A stretch of DNA of 54,703 nucleotides, taken from NCBI GenBank assembly GCA_946185535.1, contig CAMHJX010000022.1, positions 1 through 54,703 on the forward strand. Direction: 5' to 3'. The DNA is from an uncultured Bacteroidales bacterium (GTDB lineage: Bacteria; Bacteroidota; Bacteroidia; Bacteroidales; F082). The translations under genes and the position numbers were made by a program. Under the pieces are notes generated by a model. That model had not been told where the DNA came from, did not search any database, and saw only the letters and a program-made list of their open reading frames with translations. Positions 14,994-24,100 of this stretch are shown here, in pieces (the stretch's first letter is position 1; each line of letters starts with the position of its first letter).

Positions 14994-17616
14994 CTTCTTC
15001 AAGATTAGCAGGAACTGGAATTGGGTACACTGTTCCATTTGGTTTTGGTAATGCACAAGATCAATCATATGTCTCAAATCATAAGTCATTTATCAAATCA
15101 GTACCTTTTAATCCTCTCATTATATCATACCACACATAGTCAACTTTGGTGCTGTTTGGCTTTACACCATCCGCTATACATATAACTAAACTTCATTTAT
15201 AAGAGGCCTTTCTTTCAAGGTACATCATTGTTCAAACATTTGTTGCATCACAGGTTAGTCCTATTGGAAGACAGTTACTACCAACTCTAAGTGAACCATT
15301 TACATCAAGTGTCGCGTATGGATTGTCCGTATTTACCCCAACCATCAATGATTTATATGCATCTTCTTTATCAACATGTATTGGTGTTGGATCAACATTA
15401 TGTCGGAGATGTCATACATTGACAGTTACATTTTCATTTAAACTACATTTCTCTGGGTCATTTAAATCATTTCATCGTACTATGCCCATTCATTCGGTAG
15501 CTGTGCCTCATACGGTTGTATTTCATTTTGAATTATTTGTTTCTTGACAGCTGTAAACATCTTGTAGTGTTGTACCTCGGGTAATACCTCATGAATTTCA
15601 TCATCATGATCAAGGTTCATTATCATCGTATGATCCAGTTCTTTGTGTGAAGTAAACAAATGCTCATCATCTTGTACCAACAGCAAGTTCGTTTTCTCAT
15701 AAGATTTCGTAACTACGATTGATATCTCCTGAAGAATCTCAATCAGCATACATATAAATATAGTTACCTGAACGTCAAGCAAGTATTGGTCAATTTACGC
15801 TAAGTCATCTGACTCTTTTTGAAGTGGCGAGGTCTGTCCTATAAAAATAAAGACCTCAATACATCTTGATACCTGTTTGATTAACAACAAATTCTGGTAT
15901 GTTTTTGTACATGCTTGGTGTATTTTCTGGATTTGCTTTGAATGTTCCTGGTTCTACGAGGACGTTTTGATTTTTTGCTGGTTTGATTGTGTTTGTACTA
16001 GAAATTTCTGTCCATAGACTGTCTCATCATCAAGAAGGTTCTGATGCATTGCATTTTATTTCACATCATGTTCGCTCTATTTCATATGGTTTGTTATAAT
16101 TATTATTATTATTAAGTGACTCATTTATATATTGCAAAAGGGCTTGCATGTTGTAAAAACTGTTGTTTTGCCAATTCCCATCATTCAATTCATCAACTTT
16201 ATAACTTGAGCACATGTATCTACACCGCCCAAATGGGTTTCACTCTACATCTGTTGATCATCATTCACATTGACCTTGGCAGGTTGGTTCTGCTTGGTCA
16301 CAAATAATAGAGCAATCTCAATCATCATAAACTACGTTGGTAAATCGAGTCACATTGTCCTTTATTCTTAGGTAGTATCTAATACAATTTGTATCATCTG
16401 TTTGATCAGTACAGTTTAGATTATTACTATACTCAGTATGTGCTGCATTACATACATCACTATCATCTCAGTCACACTTCCATGTCAAGCTTAATGAAGG
16501 TTGTCTAACACATTTGTATTTACATCGTTGGTCTGGACTTCATACAATATTTAGACTTTCTCATTCTGTTCAATTTGCATTACAAACAATTTGATTATTG
16601 TTATCAAATATGCAATATTTGTTGTTTACAAAGTTTTCTGGTTGTCATAGTGCTACAGTATTACAATTTATTGTATCAACTCATTGTACACAAATTTCTT
16701 GTTCAGCTCCAGGTGTGATTTTGATGTTTGATGTCTCGTCAGGTCTCCAACCAGGATTACCTGCACCGTCAGTTTTCCAAACAAGACCGGTTTGGTTTTG
16801 TGTTGGGCCAATTACATAACCACTTTGATCTAATGCGTTTGGTTTTCGGTTCTGTCTTCGAAATTCTTCGAAGATTGTTCTGACGATATTGTCTATATTT
16901 GATGGTGTTCCTCAATCCGCTCAGTCTCTTATTTGAAAAGTTGCGGCGATTGTATCTTCATCTGTATATATTTCTACAGTAGTGATTCAATTCTCATATC
17001 AAGTATTTATATGGTGTATTCAAGTTCAGCTTGCTCAAGTATTTCCTTGAGGTCAGGTGATTGTTTGGATAATATTTTGTATTGTTATAGTGGTATCATC
17101 GCTTAATGTAAATATGATATCGTTTCCATTAACTTCTCATGAAACTATGTAAGCTCAAGTAGCTCATTGTGCTCAAGTATCTCATTGAGGTCATGTGCTA
17201 GAAATTTGTGATATAACGTCTGCCAATGTTATGGTAGAATCATCACTCAACCCAAACACGATATCGCTTCAGCTAACATATCATGTGACAACATGTGCTC
17301 AAGTGTTTCATTGAGGTCATTGGTTACCTTGGGTTCATGTATATAATACATCTACATCTCTACAATTTTCTCCATTTTCGTCACAGATTTTGTGAACGTT
17401 TAGTTGTCCACCACTCGTGTTGATTTGGAGTTTGAAATTTGAAAGCTCCATACCGGTTTGAGCATCTGGAGAGGCTTTTATAATCAATTTAGTCAAGTTT
17501 AGTGCTCCAAATGGATTTCGGTTTTCCACAAAGAAAGTGTATGCGTTTACCATAGAAAATCCGAGTGTAGCAACGGCTAATAGAGATAAAAGAACTTTTG
17601 TTCCACGGGTTGTCAT
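14983..17616 (-). CDS. 877-residue collagen-like surface/fibre protein readable only with UGA = glycine (code 25)
   Basis: With the standard code this frame ends after 93 codons. With UGA as Gly it runs from ATG 17616 to TAA 14983 with about 56 in-frame UGA and no UAA or UAG. UGA and GGN occupy the same periodic places in collagen-like tracts, for example TGPQGDTGAQGATGA, at residues about 94-106, 142-154 and 188-199. TGG is used separately for Trp, so UGA is Gly and not Trp. N-terminus: MTTRGTKVLLSLLAVATLGF, a signal peptide or membrane anchor. After the tracts comes a repeated module (SGxxxGxDIxFxLSDDxTIT), then a Cys-rich stretch (about 306-540), and a C-terminal part with SLMVGVNTDNPYATLDVNGS (about 756-775) like tail-fibre/adhesin proteins. 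UGA=Gly is known from Absconditabacteria and Gracilibacteria. In a Bacteroidota cell only the first 93 residues could be made. Either a foreign insertion or an assembly chimera. Confidence 0.88.
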
Positions 17617-17957
17617 TGAGGTTTTTGTTAGGAATGCCTTACAACCGCCAACCAAACATGGCTCCGCCCTTTCAGTCACATTCCAAAATTTCAATCCTTT
17701 GCGAAACAATAGTTTACGCAAAACCAGAAATATGACGTTTGGGGGCTTGTCGGATGTTGCAAAGATAGGCATATAATTGAAACACAAAGCATTATGCCGT
17801 CATGAATACGTTGGCGTTTTGTAATAAAATGGTTGTCGGAACGTCAACCGATAATTGTCACTGTTTTCTTGTTTGGAAATATTCTAAATTATCTTAATTG
17901 ATTGATTTTTATATATTTAATATGCATTTTTTCGACTAAAATTCGTATCTTTGCATA
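17617..17957. other. gap between the UGA=Gly gene and the XRE-like gene
   Basis: Besides the minus-strand promoter at 17760-17788, the stretch 17617-17750 is open in frame with the UGA=Gly gene but lies in its presumed leader and shows no recognised domain. The part 17790-17950 is AT-rich without a gene. TATCTTTG on the plus strand (17946-17953) also fits a -7 element and points rightward into the antisense of the XRE-like gene. Confidence 0.45.
17760..17788 (-). promoter_or_regulatory. Bacteroidota-type promoter upstream of the UGA=Gly gene
   Basis: Minus-strand TTTG (17788 to 17785), a 17-base spacer and TATCTTTG (17767 to 17760). It would start RNA near 17753, about 135 bases before the ATG at 17616. 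It matches the promoters of undoubted Bacteroidota genes here, suggesting that the foreign/native junction lies left of it. Confidence 0.55.
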
Positions 17958-18179
17958 TCAAAAATGCTTCAAGATGTATTCGGTGAAGTAATGGAAAAAG
18001 TCGTGGTGGAGGATGAGGCTGATCTTCAGCAGTTGGTCGGTGCTGAGGTAGTCGTGTGCGAGTTGTCGGCAAAGGTTCTGCCGCGAGCAGCCCATCTGGC
18101 TGGCGAGCCAGGCGATGCTCCGCTGCTGTCGGGCAAGTTCCGCTTTGATGAGGTTTCCAATGTGTGGTGCTTTGTCCAT
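17958..18179 (-). CDS. small XRE-like helix-turn-helix protein
   Basis: A 73-residue DNA-binding protein starting MDKAPHIGNLIKAELARQQR. The helix-turn-helix is RSIAWLASQMGCSRQNLCRQ (about residues 20-39), followed by LSTDQLLKISLILHHDFFHYF. This pattern is recurrent in short Bacteroidota regulators in which the whole protein is a single HTH with an aromatic C-terminal tail. The ATG at 18179 fits the family start. A longer frame in another phase on the same strand (17917-18204) is Pro/His-rich and is a shadow. The region just upstream holds interleaved inverted repeats (18186-18336) that may be its own operator. Targets are unknown; such proteins often sit beside nucleases or mobile genes, here an Rpn-type gene. 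Confidence 0.82.
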   Translation of the reverse strand: MDKAPHIGNLIKAELARQQRSIAWLASQMGCSRQNLCRQLAHDYLSTDQLLKISLILHHDFFHYFTEYILKHF

Positions 18180-18185
18180 AATAAA

Positions 18186-18336
18186 GGCGTGAATCTGTTT
18201 TCATGTCGCTTATATTACCCCTTAGGCTCTGGTAACCTGGTTCAGTATATAAGTGGAAAACAGTTCACGCCATTTGGCATGAACTCTTCGTGACTTATTC
18301 CTACTGAACCTAAATTTTACCAGAATTCAAGGGGTT
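18186..18336. repeat. two interleaved inverted repeats upstream of the XRE-like gene
   Basis: Pair A: GGCGTGAATCTGTTTTC (18186-18202) and GAAAACAGTTCACGCC (18256-18271), one bulged base. Pair B: ACCCCTT, CTGGTAA and GGTTCAGTA (18217-18247) against TACTGAACC, TTACCAG and AAGGGGT (18302-18335), an imperfect repeat of about 31 bases. The arms alternate A, B, A', B', so they cannot form two simple hairpins at once. They may be operator sites, a pseudoknot-forming leader, or ends of decayed insertion elements. Confidence 0.6.
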
Positions 18337-18425
18337 GAGGAACAAGAGCGTAAAGCTCTATGGATTAGTTATGTCAGTCTATTCATTTGTCTTTTCTATA
18401 AACTTCCGTTCTTTATCTTGTTGGT

Positions 18426-19301
18426 TTATAATGATTTCAATTCATTTTCGTTCAGGCCTGTCGTGGCAATAATGACGGCATAGTCCACACCAGCGGCTTT
18501 CAGATTGCGGGCAATGTCGAAGGCTTTCTTCCTTTCGCCTTCTCTCAAGCCCTCTTCCTTGCCCTCTCTCAAACCTTCCTCCTTGCCCTCGCGGAAGTGT
18601 TTCACATTACTATTATTAATGTCGTTGTAATCAAACAAAGACTTTTCATATTGCCTACGCTCGTTGGGTTGCATCTTGTCAATCTCAGCATGGCGGAACA
18701 GCGAGGCGAACACCCTTTCTTGCAAGGCGGCAGGACGTTCCATCAACCTTGAAAGATTGCGCAACACAAACAACCACTTGTCGTACAAGGTCACCAACTC
18801 GTCCTCTTGCTTATTGAATTTCGGCAACTCAATGGTAATGAACGACAATTTGTCGTAGAACACTTCCTTGGTCGCCACGTTCATCAGCTTGGCCTCGTGA
18901 TGCACATCCTCACTGTTTATGTCGAAGATGAAATTAAGGATGCCAATCGTATAGACGGGGTTCAACTTGTAGTCCCAGTCGCCGCGCTTGGCTTGCTCGC
19001 GAATGGGAAAGGTGGAATAATACACCATACGGTCAACGAAATAGTCCTGGTCCACGTTCTGCATTTCCACGATGATGTGATCGCCCTTGTCGGTGGTGCA
19101 ATACACATCGAAGATGGCTCGGCGCGAGTACACCACCTCGTCCAAATGCTCAGAGTTCTGGTAGGTGATGTCTGTGATATGGTGCCTGCCTTCGAAAAGG
19201 GCGTTCAGGAACGAAATCAAGTATTCCTTGTTCAGTTCGCTGCCAAAGATGTACTTGAAACCGAAGTCGGTGTAAGGGCTGATATATCGCTGTCCGTTCA
19301 T
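18426..19301 (-). CDS. Rpn family nuclease / PD-(D/E)xK putative transposase
   Basis: A 291-residue protein of the recombination-promoting nuclease family (transposase_31/PDDEXK type), which cleaves DNA and is often found in many copies in Bacteroidota genomes. It starts MNGQRYISPYTDFGFKYIFG, the typical N-terminus. The active-site pattern is Asp65 (IFDVYC), then Glu79 and Gln81 (VEMQ). The region KLNPVYTIGILNFIFD is also conserved in the family. The C-terminus has tandem copies of REGKEEGL, a short charged coiled-coil repeat that often varies in number between relatives; the underlying DNA is two 24-bp units (18541-18564 and 18565-18588) differing at three positions. It is full length and preceded by a good promoter. 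No terminal inverted repeats frame it, so it is not a complete insertion sequence. Confidence 0.88.
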   Translation of the reverse strand: MNGQRYISPYTDFGFKYIFGSELNKEYLISFLNALFEGRHHITDITYQNSEHLDEVVYSRRAIFDVYCTTDKGDHIIVEMQNVDQDYFVDRMVYYSTFPIREQAKRGDWDYKLNPVYTIGILNFIFDINSEDVHHEAKLMNVATKEVFYDKLSFITIELPKFNKQEDELVTLYDKWLFVLRNLSRLMERPAALQERVFASLFRHAEIDKMQPNERRQYEKSLFDYNDINNSNVKHFREGKEEGLREGKEEGLREGERKKAFDIARNLKAAGVDYAVIIATTGLNENELKSL

Positions 19302-19321
19302 GACATGAGGGTTTTACTTTG

Positions 19322-19350
19322 CAAATATAGTAATTATTTTGAAAAGCAAA
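19322..19350 (-). promoter_or_regulatory. promoter of the Rpn-type gene
   Basis: Minus-strand TTTG (19350 to 19347), a 17-base spacer and TATATTTG (19329 to 19322). Confidence 0.65.
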
Positions 19351-19360
19351 CCATAAAAAA

Positions 19361-21088
19361 CTAGAATTTCAGCTTCACACCTGCGAAGAACTGTATGCCT
19401 GTGACAGGATAATTGTAGAACATCTGGTATTTCTGATGCGCCACATTATCCAACAAAGCAAAAGCCGTAATCTGCTCGTTCACTTTGTAGTCGGCACCAA
19501 TGCTGAGGTCGAAGACATCCTTCAGCTTTTCAGCCTTGAAATTGAAATTCTGCCAATCGACCACACCGTCCCAAACCTTGGCATAGCGTCCGCCTTGGTA
19601 AAGGAAGGTGGTGTTGAAAGACAGCTTGTCATCAAAGTCGTAGGTCACTTTCAGCTTGCCTTCGGTCGTAGGACGGTACCATGCGTATTCTTCAGCGGTA
19701 GGCTTGCAATTGTTGTAGGCAAAGCCCAAATCAGCGGTAAGGCTGTTGCGCATCTTGACGCGGGCATCGGCCATGACAGTCACCGTTTGCGTCTCATCAT
19801 ACACGAGTTCAAAAGTATTCATGATGGGATCATAGCCTTGTGGCACTTCGGTTGGGTCAGGGATATGGTAGACATAGAACGGATCGCCAGCCGTTTGGCG
19901 ATAGCGAACGCCCAAATGTAAATCCACAATCTCCATGATGTTGGTGCGCACGCCTCCCTCAAAACCGAGTTTCACATTCTGAACCAGCAAGGAAGGGCTT
20001 AAGTATGAAGTAACGAAAGGATTATCTTCAACCACATCGCTGAAACGCAACAATTTGCGGCCTCCGTTCAATCCCGCATAAAATTCCAGCTTCTTGTCCA
20101 AGACAAACAAGCTACCGCTCAAATCGGGACGAACAGCCAAGAACTTGTCCGTATCAGCGCCCTTCGTGGTTCCATCCAAACGCACGCCAAGATGCAAGCG
20201 ATAAAACTCTTCACTCATCTCAAAGAAAGGATTGACTTTGAACCAAATACGGTCGACCACAAACAATTTGTCGCCTTGTCCCATGCAATAGTCATACTGG
20301 AATCCCAAGTCAACGCCTACCTTTTGAGGATGGCTCTTGTCGCCCCAGAAATTGTCAGCATAACTAAGGGTATATCCTAAATCCAGATTGTGTTCTCTTC
20401 CAAATAGATAGAAATAGTCCACATGGGCAGCGTGTCCCAATTCACCGACACGGGTCGAAGTGGAAACTAGTCCCAAATGCCCACCCAATTTGTTGTAAGT
20501 GATTCTCGGGGCATAGGCCTCAAGCTGCTCCTTGTTCAGCGAGTCCTCCGCCAGATTGATGCCATAGTAGTGGTACATGTCATTCTTGTAATAGACGCCG
20601 CCATCCACCTGGAAACCGTCGAACTTGCTCGTTGTGACATTGATATCAAAGGCATTGTTCATGTAGCCTGATGGTGCGTAATTCTTGATACCGAGCCACG
20701 AGGAGTTATGCTTGATGCCCACACCGAGACCCAAGGTCTTGGTCTGCATAGAGTTGTGCTTATAGAGGAAGATGGGGGAAATCCTTGAGCCGAAACCTGC
20801 CATGAGGAAATTCTCCGTTGGGGTGACAAGCTTGTCGTTTTTCGATGAGAAAGCCGTCGGAGCGATTTTCTCCAAGTCGAGGGCAAACTTCTGCTTGGCG
20901 TCCTTTGGGGTGACTTCCGTGCTTGGGAAGTTGTAAGTGGGCTGAGGCGTCTCAGGGGTGAGCTGCATCTTGTTCACCTTATTCACTTTAGGACGGTATT
21001 TGCCTTCCACGATGACTTGTTCATCGTGCTGTGCGAAGGCGGAGATGGCCAGGAGGGCCAGGGAGAGGATTATGATATATCTTTTCAT
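19361..21088 (-). CDS. outer-membrane beta-barrel protein, TonB-dependent-receptor-like, without plug
   Basis: A 575-residue outer-membrane protein. The start at ATG 21088 gives the signal peptide MKRYIIILSLALLAISAFAQ; the longer open frame adds 11 residues without signal character. After a short periplasmic segment (EQVIVEGKYRPKVNKVNKMQ) the rest is alternating amphipathic strands with aromatic girdles, ending in QFFAGVKLKF. The terminal Phe is the usual barrel-assembly signal. It resembles the barrel of TonB-dependent receptors but lacks the carboxypeptidase-like and plug domains, so it is probably a passive or accessory channel. It follows the 1019-residue TPR gene by 68 bases on the same strand and may be co-transcribed with it. 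The pair recurs in Bacteroidota as a suspected envelope complex; substrate unknown. Confidence 0.82.
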   Translation of the reverse strand: MKRYIIILSLALLAISAFAQHDEQVIVEGKYRPKVNKVNKMQLTPETPQPTYNFPSTEVTPKDAKQKFALDLEKIAPTAFSSKNDKLVTPTENFLMAGFGSRISPIFLYKHNSMQTKTLGLGVGIKHNSSWLGIKNYAPSGYMNNAFDINVTTSKFDGFQVDGGVYYKNDMYHYYGINLAEDSLNKEQLEAYAPRITYNKLGGHLGLVSTSTRVGELGHAAHVDYFYLFGREHNLDLGYTLSYADNFWGDKSHPQKVGVDLGFQYDYCMGQGDKLFVVDRIWFKVNPFFEMSEEFYRLHLGVRLDGTTKGADTDKFLAVRPDLSGSLFVLDKKLEFYAGLNGGRKLLRFSDVVEDNPFVTSYLSPSLLVQNVKLGFEGGVRTNIMEIVDLHLGVRYRQTAGDPFYVYHIPDPTEVPQGYDPIMNTFELVYDETQTVTVMADARVKMRNSLTADLGFAYNNCKPTAEEYAWYRPTTEGKLKVTYDFDDKLSFNTTFLYQGGRYAKVWDGVVDWQNFNFKAEKLKDVFDLSIGADYKVNEQITAFALLDNVAHQKYQMFYNYPVTGIQFFAGVKLKF

Positions 21089-21156
21089 TGCTCTTGTTGT
21101 TAGAGCAGGGACTGATGTCACCTGCTTATTGATGTGTCGCCCCCACGGGGCTTGGT

Positions 21157-24100
21157 TTATTCCATTTCTATAGGTTCGATGCCGTTGCTTTTGCCCACTT
21201 TGGGTTCCTTGCGTTCCACCTCGGCGAGTTTGGCGCGGGCTTCTTGTTTCAGGTCGCTGCCTTTGTAGTTGTCGATGACGCTGCGAAGGGTTTCCTTGGC
21301 CTGGAAATAGTTGTCCTTGGCCACATACACATCAGCCAACGCGATAAACGACTTGGCAACCCAGTAATCATGGTTCGTGAAGTTATCGGCGATATCGAAG
21401 ACCTTATTTTCGGCCTCATCGTATTTTTTCATCTTAATGGAAGCCAAAGCGGAATAATAGGCGCTCTCTGCACCATACACCGACTTGTCGTTGCGCGCAC
21501 TCTTGTCAAGTTTCTCGATGGCCGCACTGTAGTAGCCTTTCTCGAAGTACGACTTGCCCATGATGTGGTTGATCTGATTGACCTGCTCATCGGTCAACTC
21601 ACGCGACTGGCGCATGATTTCACCCATCTCGATAGCCTTGTCGTATTTGCCCATGAAGAAGTTGCTCTTCATGCAGCCTTCGAGGGCTTCGAGTCGCTTG
21701 AGCGGCTCATCTGTGATGCGGAACAGACGCTCGTAGCATTCTCCAGCCTTATTATAATTGCTCTTTTCATACTCGATACGCGCCATCTTCAACAGGGCAT
21801 TGTCAGTGTAGTCGTTGTCGGGTTGCGACAATATATAATTAAGGTGTTCTACGACTTGGTCTTCAGTCCCTACCCTTTCGGCACATTCGAGGCCATAGTA
21901 GTGTGCCTTCAGCAGATAAGCGCCACGCTTGAAGTTGTCGAAATAATACTGCAAGGCGGTCTGGGCTTTCTGATATTGTCCATCAAGGTAGAAGCCCTCA
22001 GCATTGGCAAAGGCCAAGGAATCCTGTTGGGTGACCTTCACCTGACCGCCATTGGCATTGACATAGCCAAAGTACTCATCCAAGTTGTTCTGCTCCATAT
22101 AGATGCTACGGATGATGTTCATGGCTTCGCGTGACTCGTCGGTATTGGGATAGGAGGCCACCAAATTCTTCAAATTAGCCAAGGCCTGGTCATATTGGTT
22201 GTTGTTATAATAGACCATGCCGACCTTCATCATGGCTTGGCGCGTATAACTTGAACGCGGACGATCCTTGATGAGGCGGTTGAAGTTGGCGAGAGCCGAA
22301 CGCTTGTCGCCGTGAACGAGATAGGTATTGCCGATTTCGAACAGTGCCTGCTCATAATAAGGCGTGCTCGGATAGGCCTGAATCAGGTCGTTCAGCATGT
22401 TGATCTTTTGGTTCACATTGCCTTTTGCACCATAGCAAAGGCTTTGTTGATAGAGGGCATAGTCGGCGTTGCGTTTCCCAGGCCGAATGACCTGATCATA
22501 GTAGTTGATGGCATAAGTGTAGTTGCGCTCCATAAAATAGCAGTCACCAAGACGAAGATAGGCATCGGTCTTGAGGTCGTTCTGGCTGCTGTCCTTGGCA
22601 AGACGGATGAAGCTCTTGAAACGCATTATCGCAGCGGTATAATCAGGCTTTTGGTAATAGATGTAGCCCAAATCGTAGTCCGCAAGGTTATACTCCGGCA
22701 TGCTGGTGGCAGATTTCATTCCTTTGAACTGAAGCAGGTACTTGCCCGCCGTGGTGTGGTCGCCCATCTGGTAGGCCGACTCACCCATCCAGAAGCAAGC
22801 CTCAGCTTTCTTGGTCAAGTCTTGGGTGGTGTTCATAATCTTGGAGAAATACTCCTGCGCCTTGTCGAAGTTGCCGTTCTGGAAATGGTCAACACCCGTG
22901 GCATACAGCAAATCGTTGTAAACCGTCTGCAACTCGGCGCTTTTCTTCTTCATCGACTCGAGACGGCTGAGGGCTTCATCGTTTTCCTTCGAGTTGAGCA
23001 GCAAATAAATAGACATCTCTTCTGCTTCGGCCTTGCGCTCCGAATCGGGATGCTCGGCGACAAAGTTGTCAAGCAAGCCCACAGCCTCATTGAAGGGGTC
23101 GGTGCCAGGGATGAGGCTCAGCCGGGCATAGTCAAACAAGGCCTCTTCGGCAAGTTCGACATCGAAGCCCGCAGAATAGGCAGTAAAGAAGGCACTGCGG
23201 GCATATTTCAGCTCATCCGTTTTGGCGTAACACGAAGCTAAATAATAGGAAGCATATTGCGCGAGAATGTCGTTGTTTCCAGCCACCTTCTGCAAATCGG
23301 GAATGGCATCCTTGTAGTTGCCCTTCATCATCTTGCTGACACCCATCTGGTAAAAGGCCTCGCGTGTGGCAGCCCGAGTCAGGTTCTTCTTATAGATGTC
23401 GTAGTATTCCAAGGCCTTGTCGTAGTCCTTCTGTTGGAAATAGGCATCTGCGACAATTTGTGCCATCTCCGCCTTGCGTTTCTTGTCGGCCTGACGGATA
23501 TAGTCGGGACCTTCTTCAATCACCGACTGGTAATCGCCTTTAAGGTAGGCTATCTGCATGATGTAAGAGGGCACCACTTTGGCATAGTCCTTATGGGTTC
23601 GTAGACGGCGGAAGTTGTCCAAAGCCTCGTTATATTTCTCTTTGACATATTGGATATGAGCATAATAGTAACGAGCCGAATCCTTGTATTTTCCTTCGTT
23701 CATCATCAGTCCGTGGAAGAGCGGCATAGCCTTGTCCAACTCATTCGACTGGAAATAAGCATAGCCCATGTTGAACTGCATCTGCTGCGCTTCATCGGTG
23801 GTAAGCGTGAAGGTGTCCGTCTTTTCATAGATGGCCAAAGCCTCCTTGTACTTCTTTTCCTTGAACAAATGGTTGGCATACAAGAAATTGGCGTGTTTCG
23901 CCCAAGTACTGCCCGGATTATCATTCACGAACTGGATGATCTTCGCTGGACCGTCGGCCTGACCCAAATAGAGCGAACTGACCGCCTCATAATATTGCGC
24001 GTCGACGCAACGCTGCGATTTGGCATCAGCTGCTTGGGCGCGATATTGGTTGAAAACGGAGAGCGCTGCACCATATTCCTGATTTTGGAAGAGCAACACA

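Noticed and set aside
14983-17334. Non-coding, stop-rich spacer or decayed sequence
   Set aside because: Only UGA interrupts the frame; UAA and UAG are absent for about 780 codons, which random decay would not give.
14983-17334. UGA read as tryptophan (code 4, Mycoplasma or phage style)
   Set aside because: UGA falls at the Gly positions of Gly-x-y tracts interchangeably with GGA and GGT, and TGG is used normally for Trp.
17335-17787. Stand-alone 150-residue protein
   Set aside because: Its UGA stop is followed by dozens of codons of coherent collagen-like protein in the same frame, and its upstream 57 codons lie across the predicted promoter and leader. It is the 5' part of the UGA=Gly gene.
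18426-19301. Complete insertion sequence around the Rpn-type gene
   Set aside because: No terminal inverted repeats or target duplications flank the gene; the nearby inverted repeats do not bracket it.
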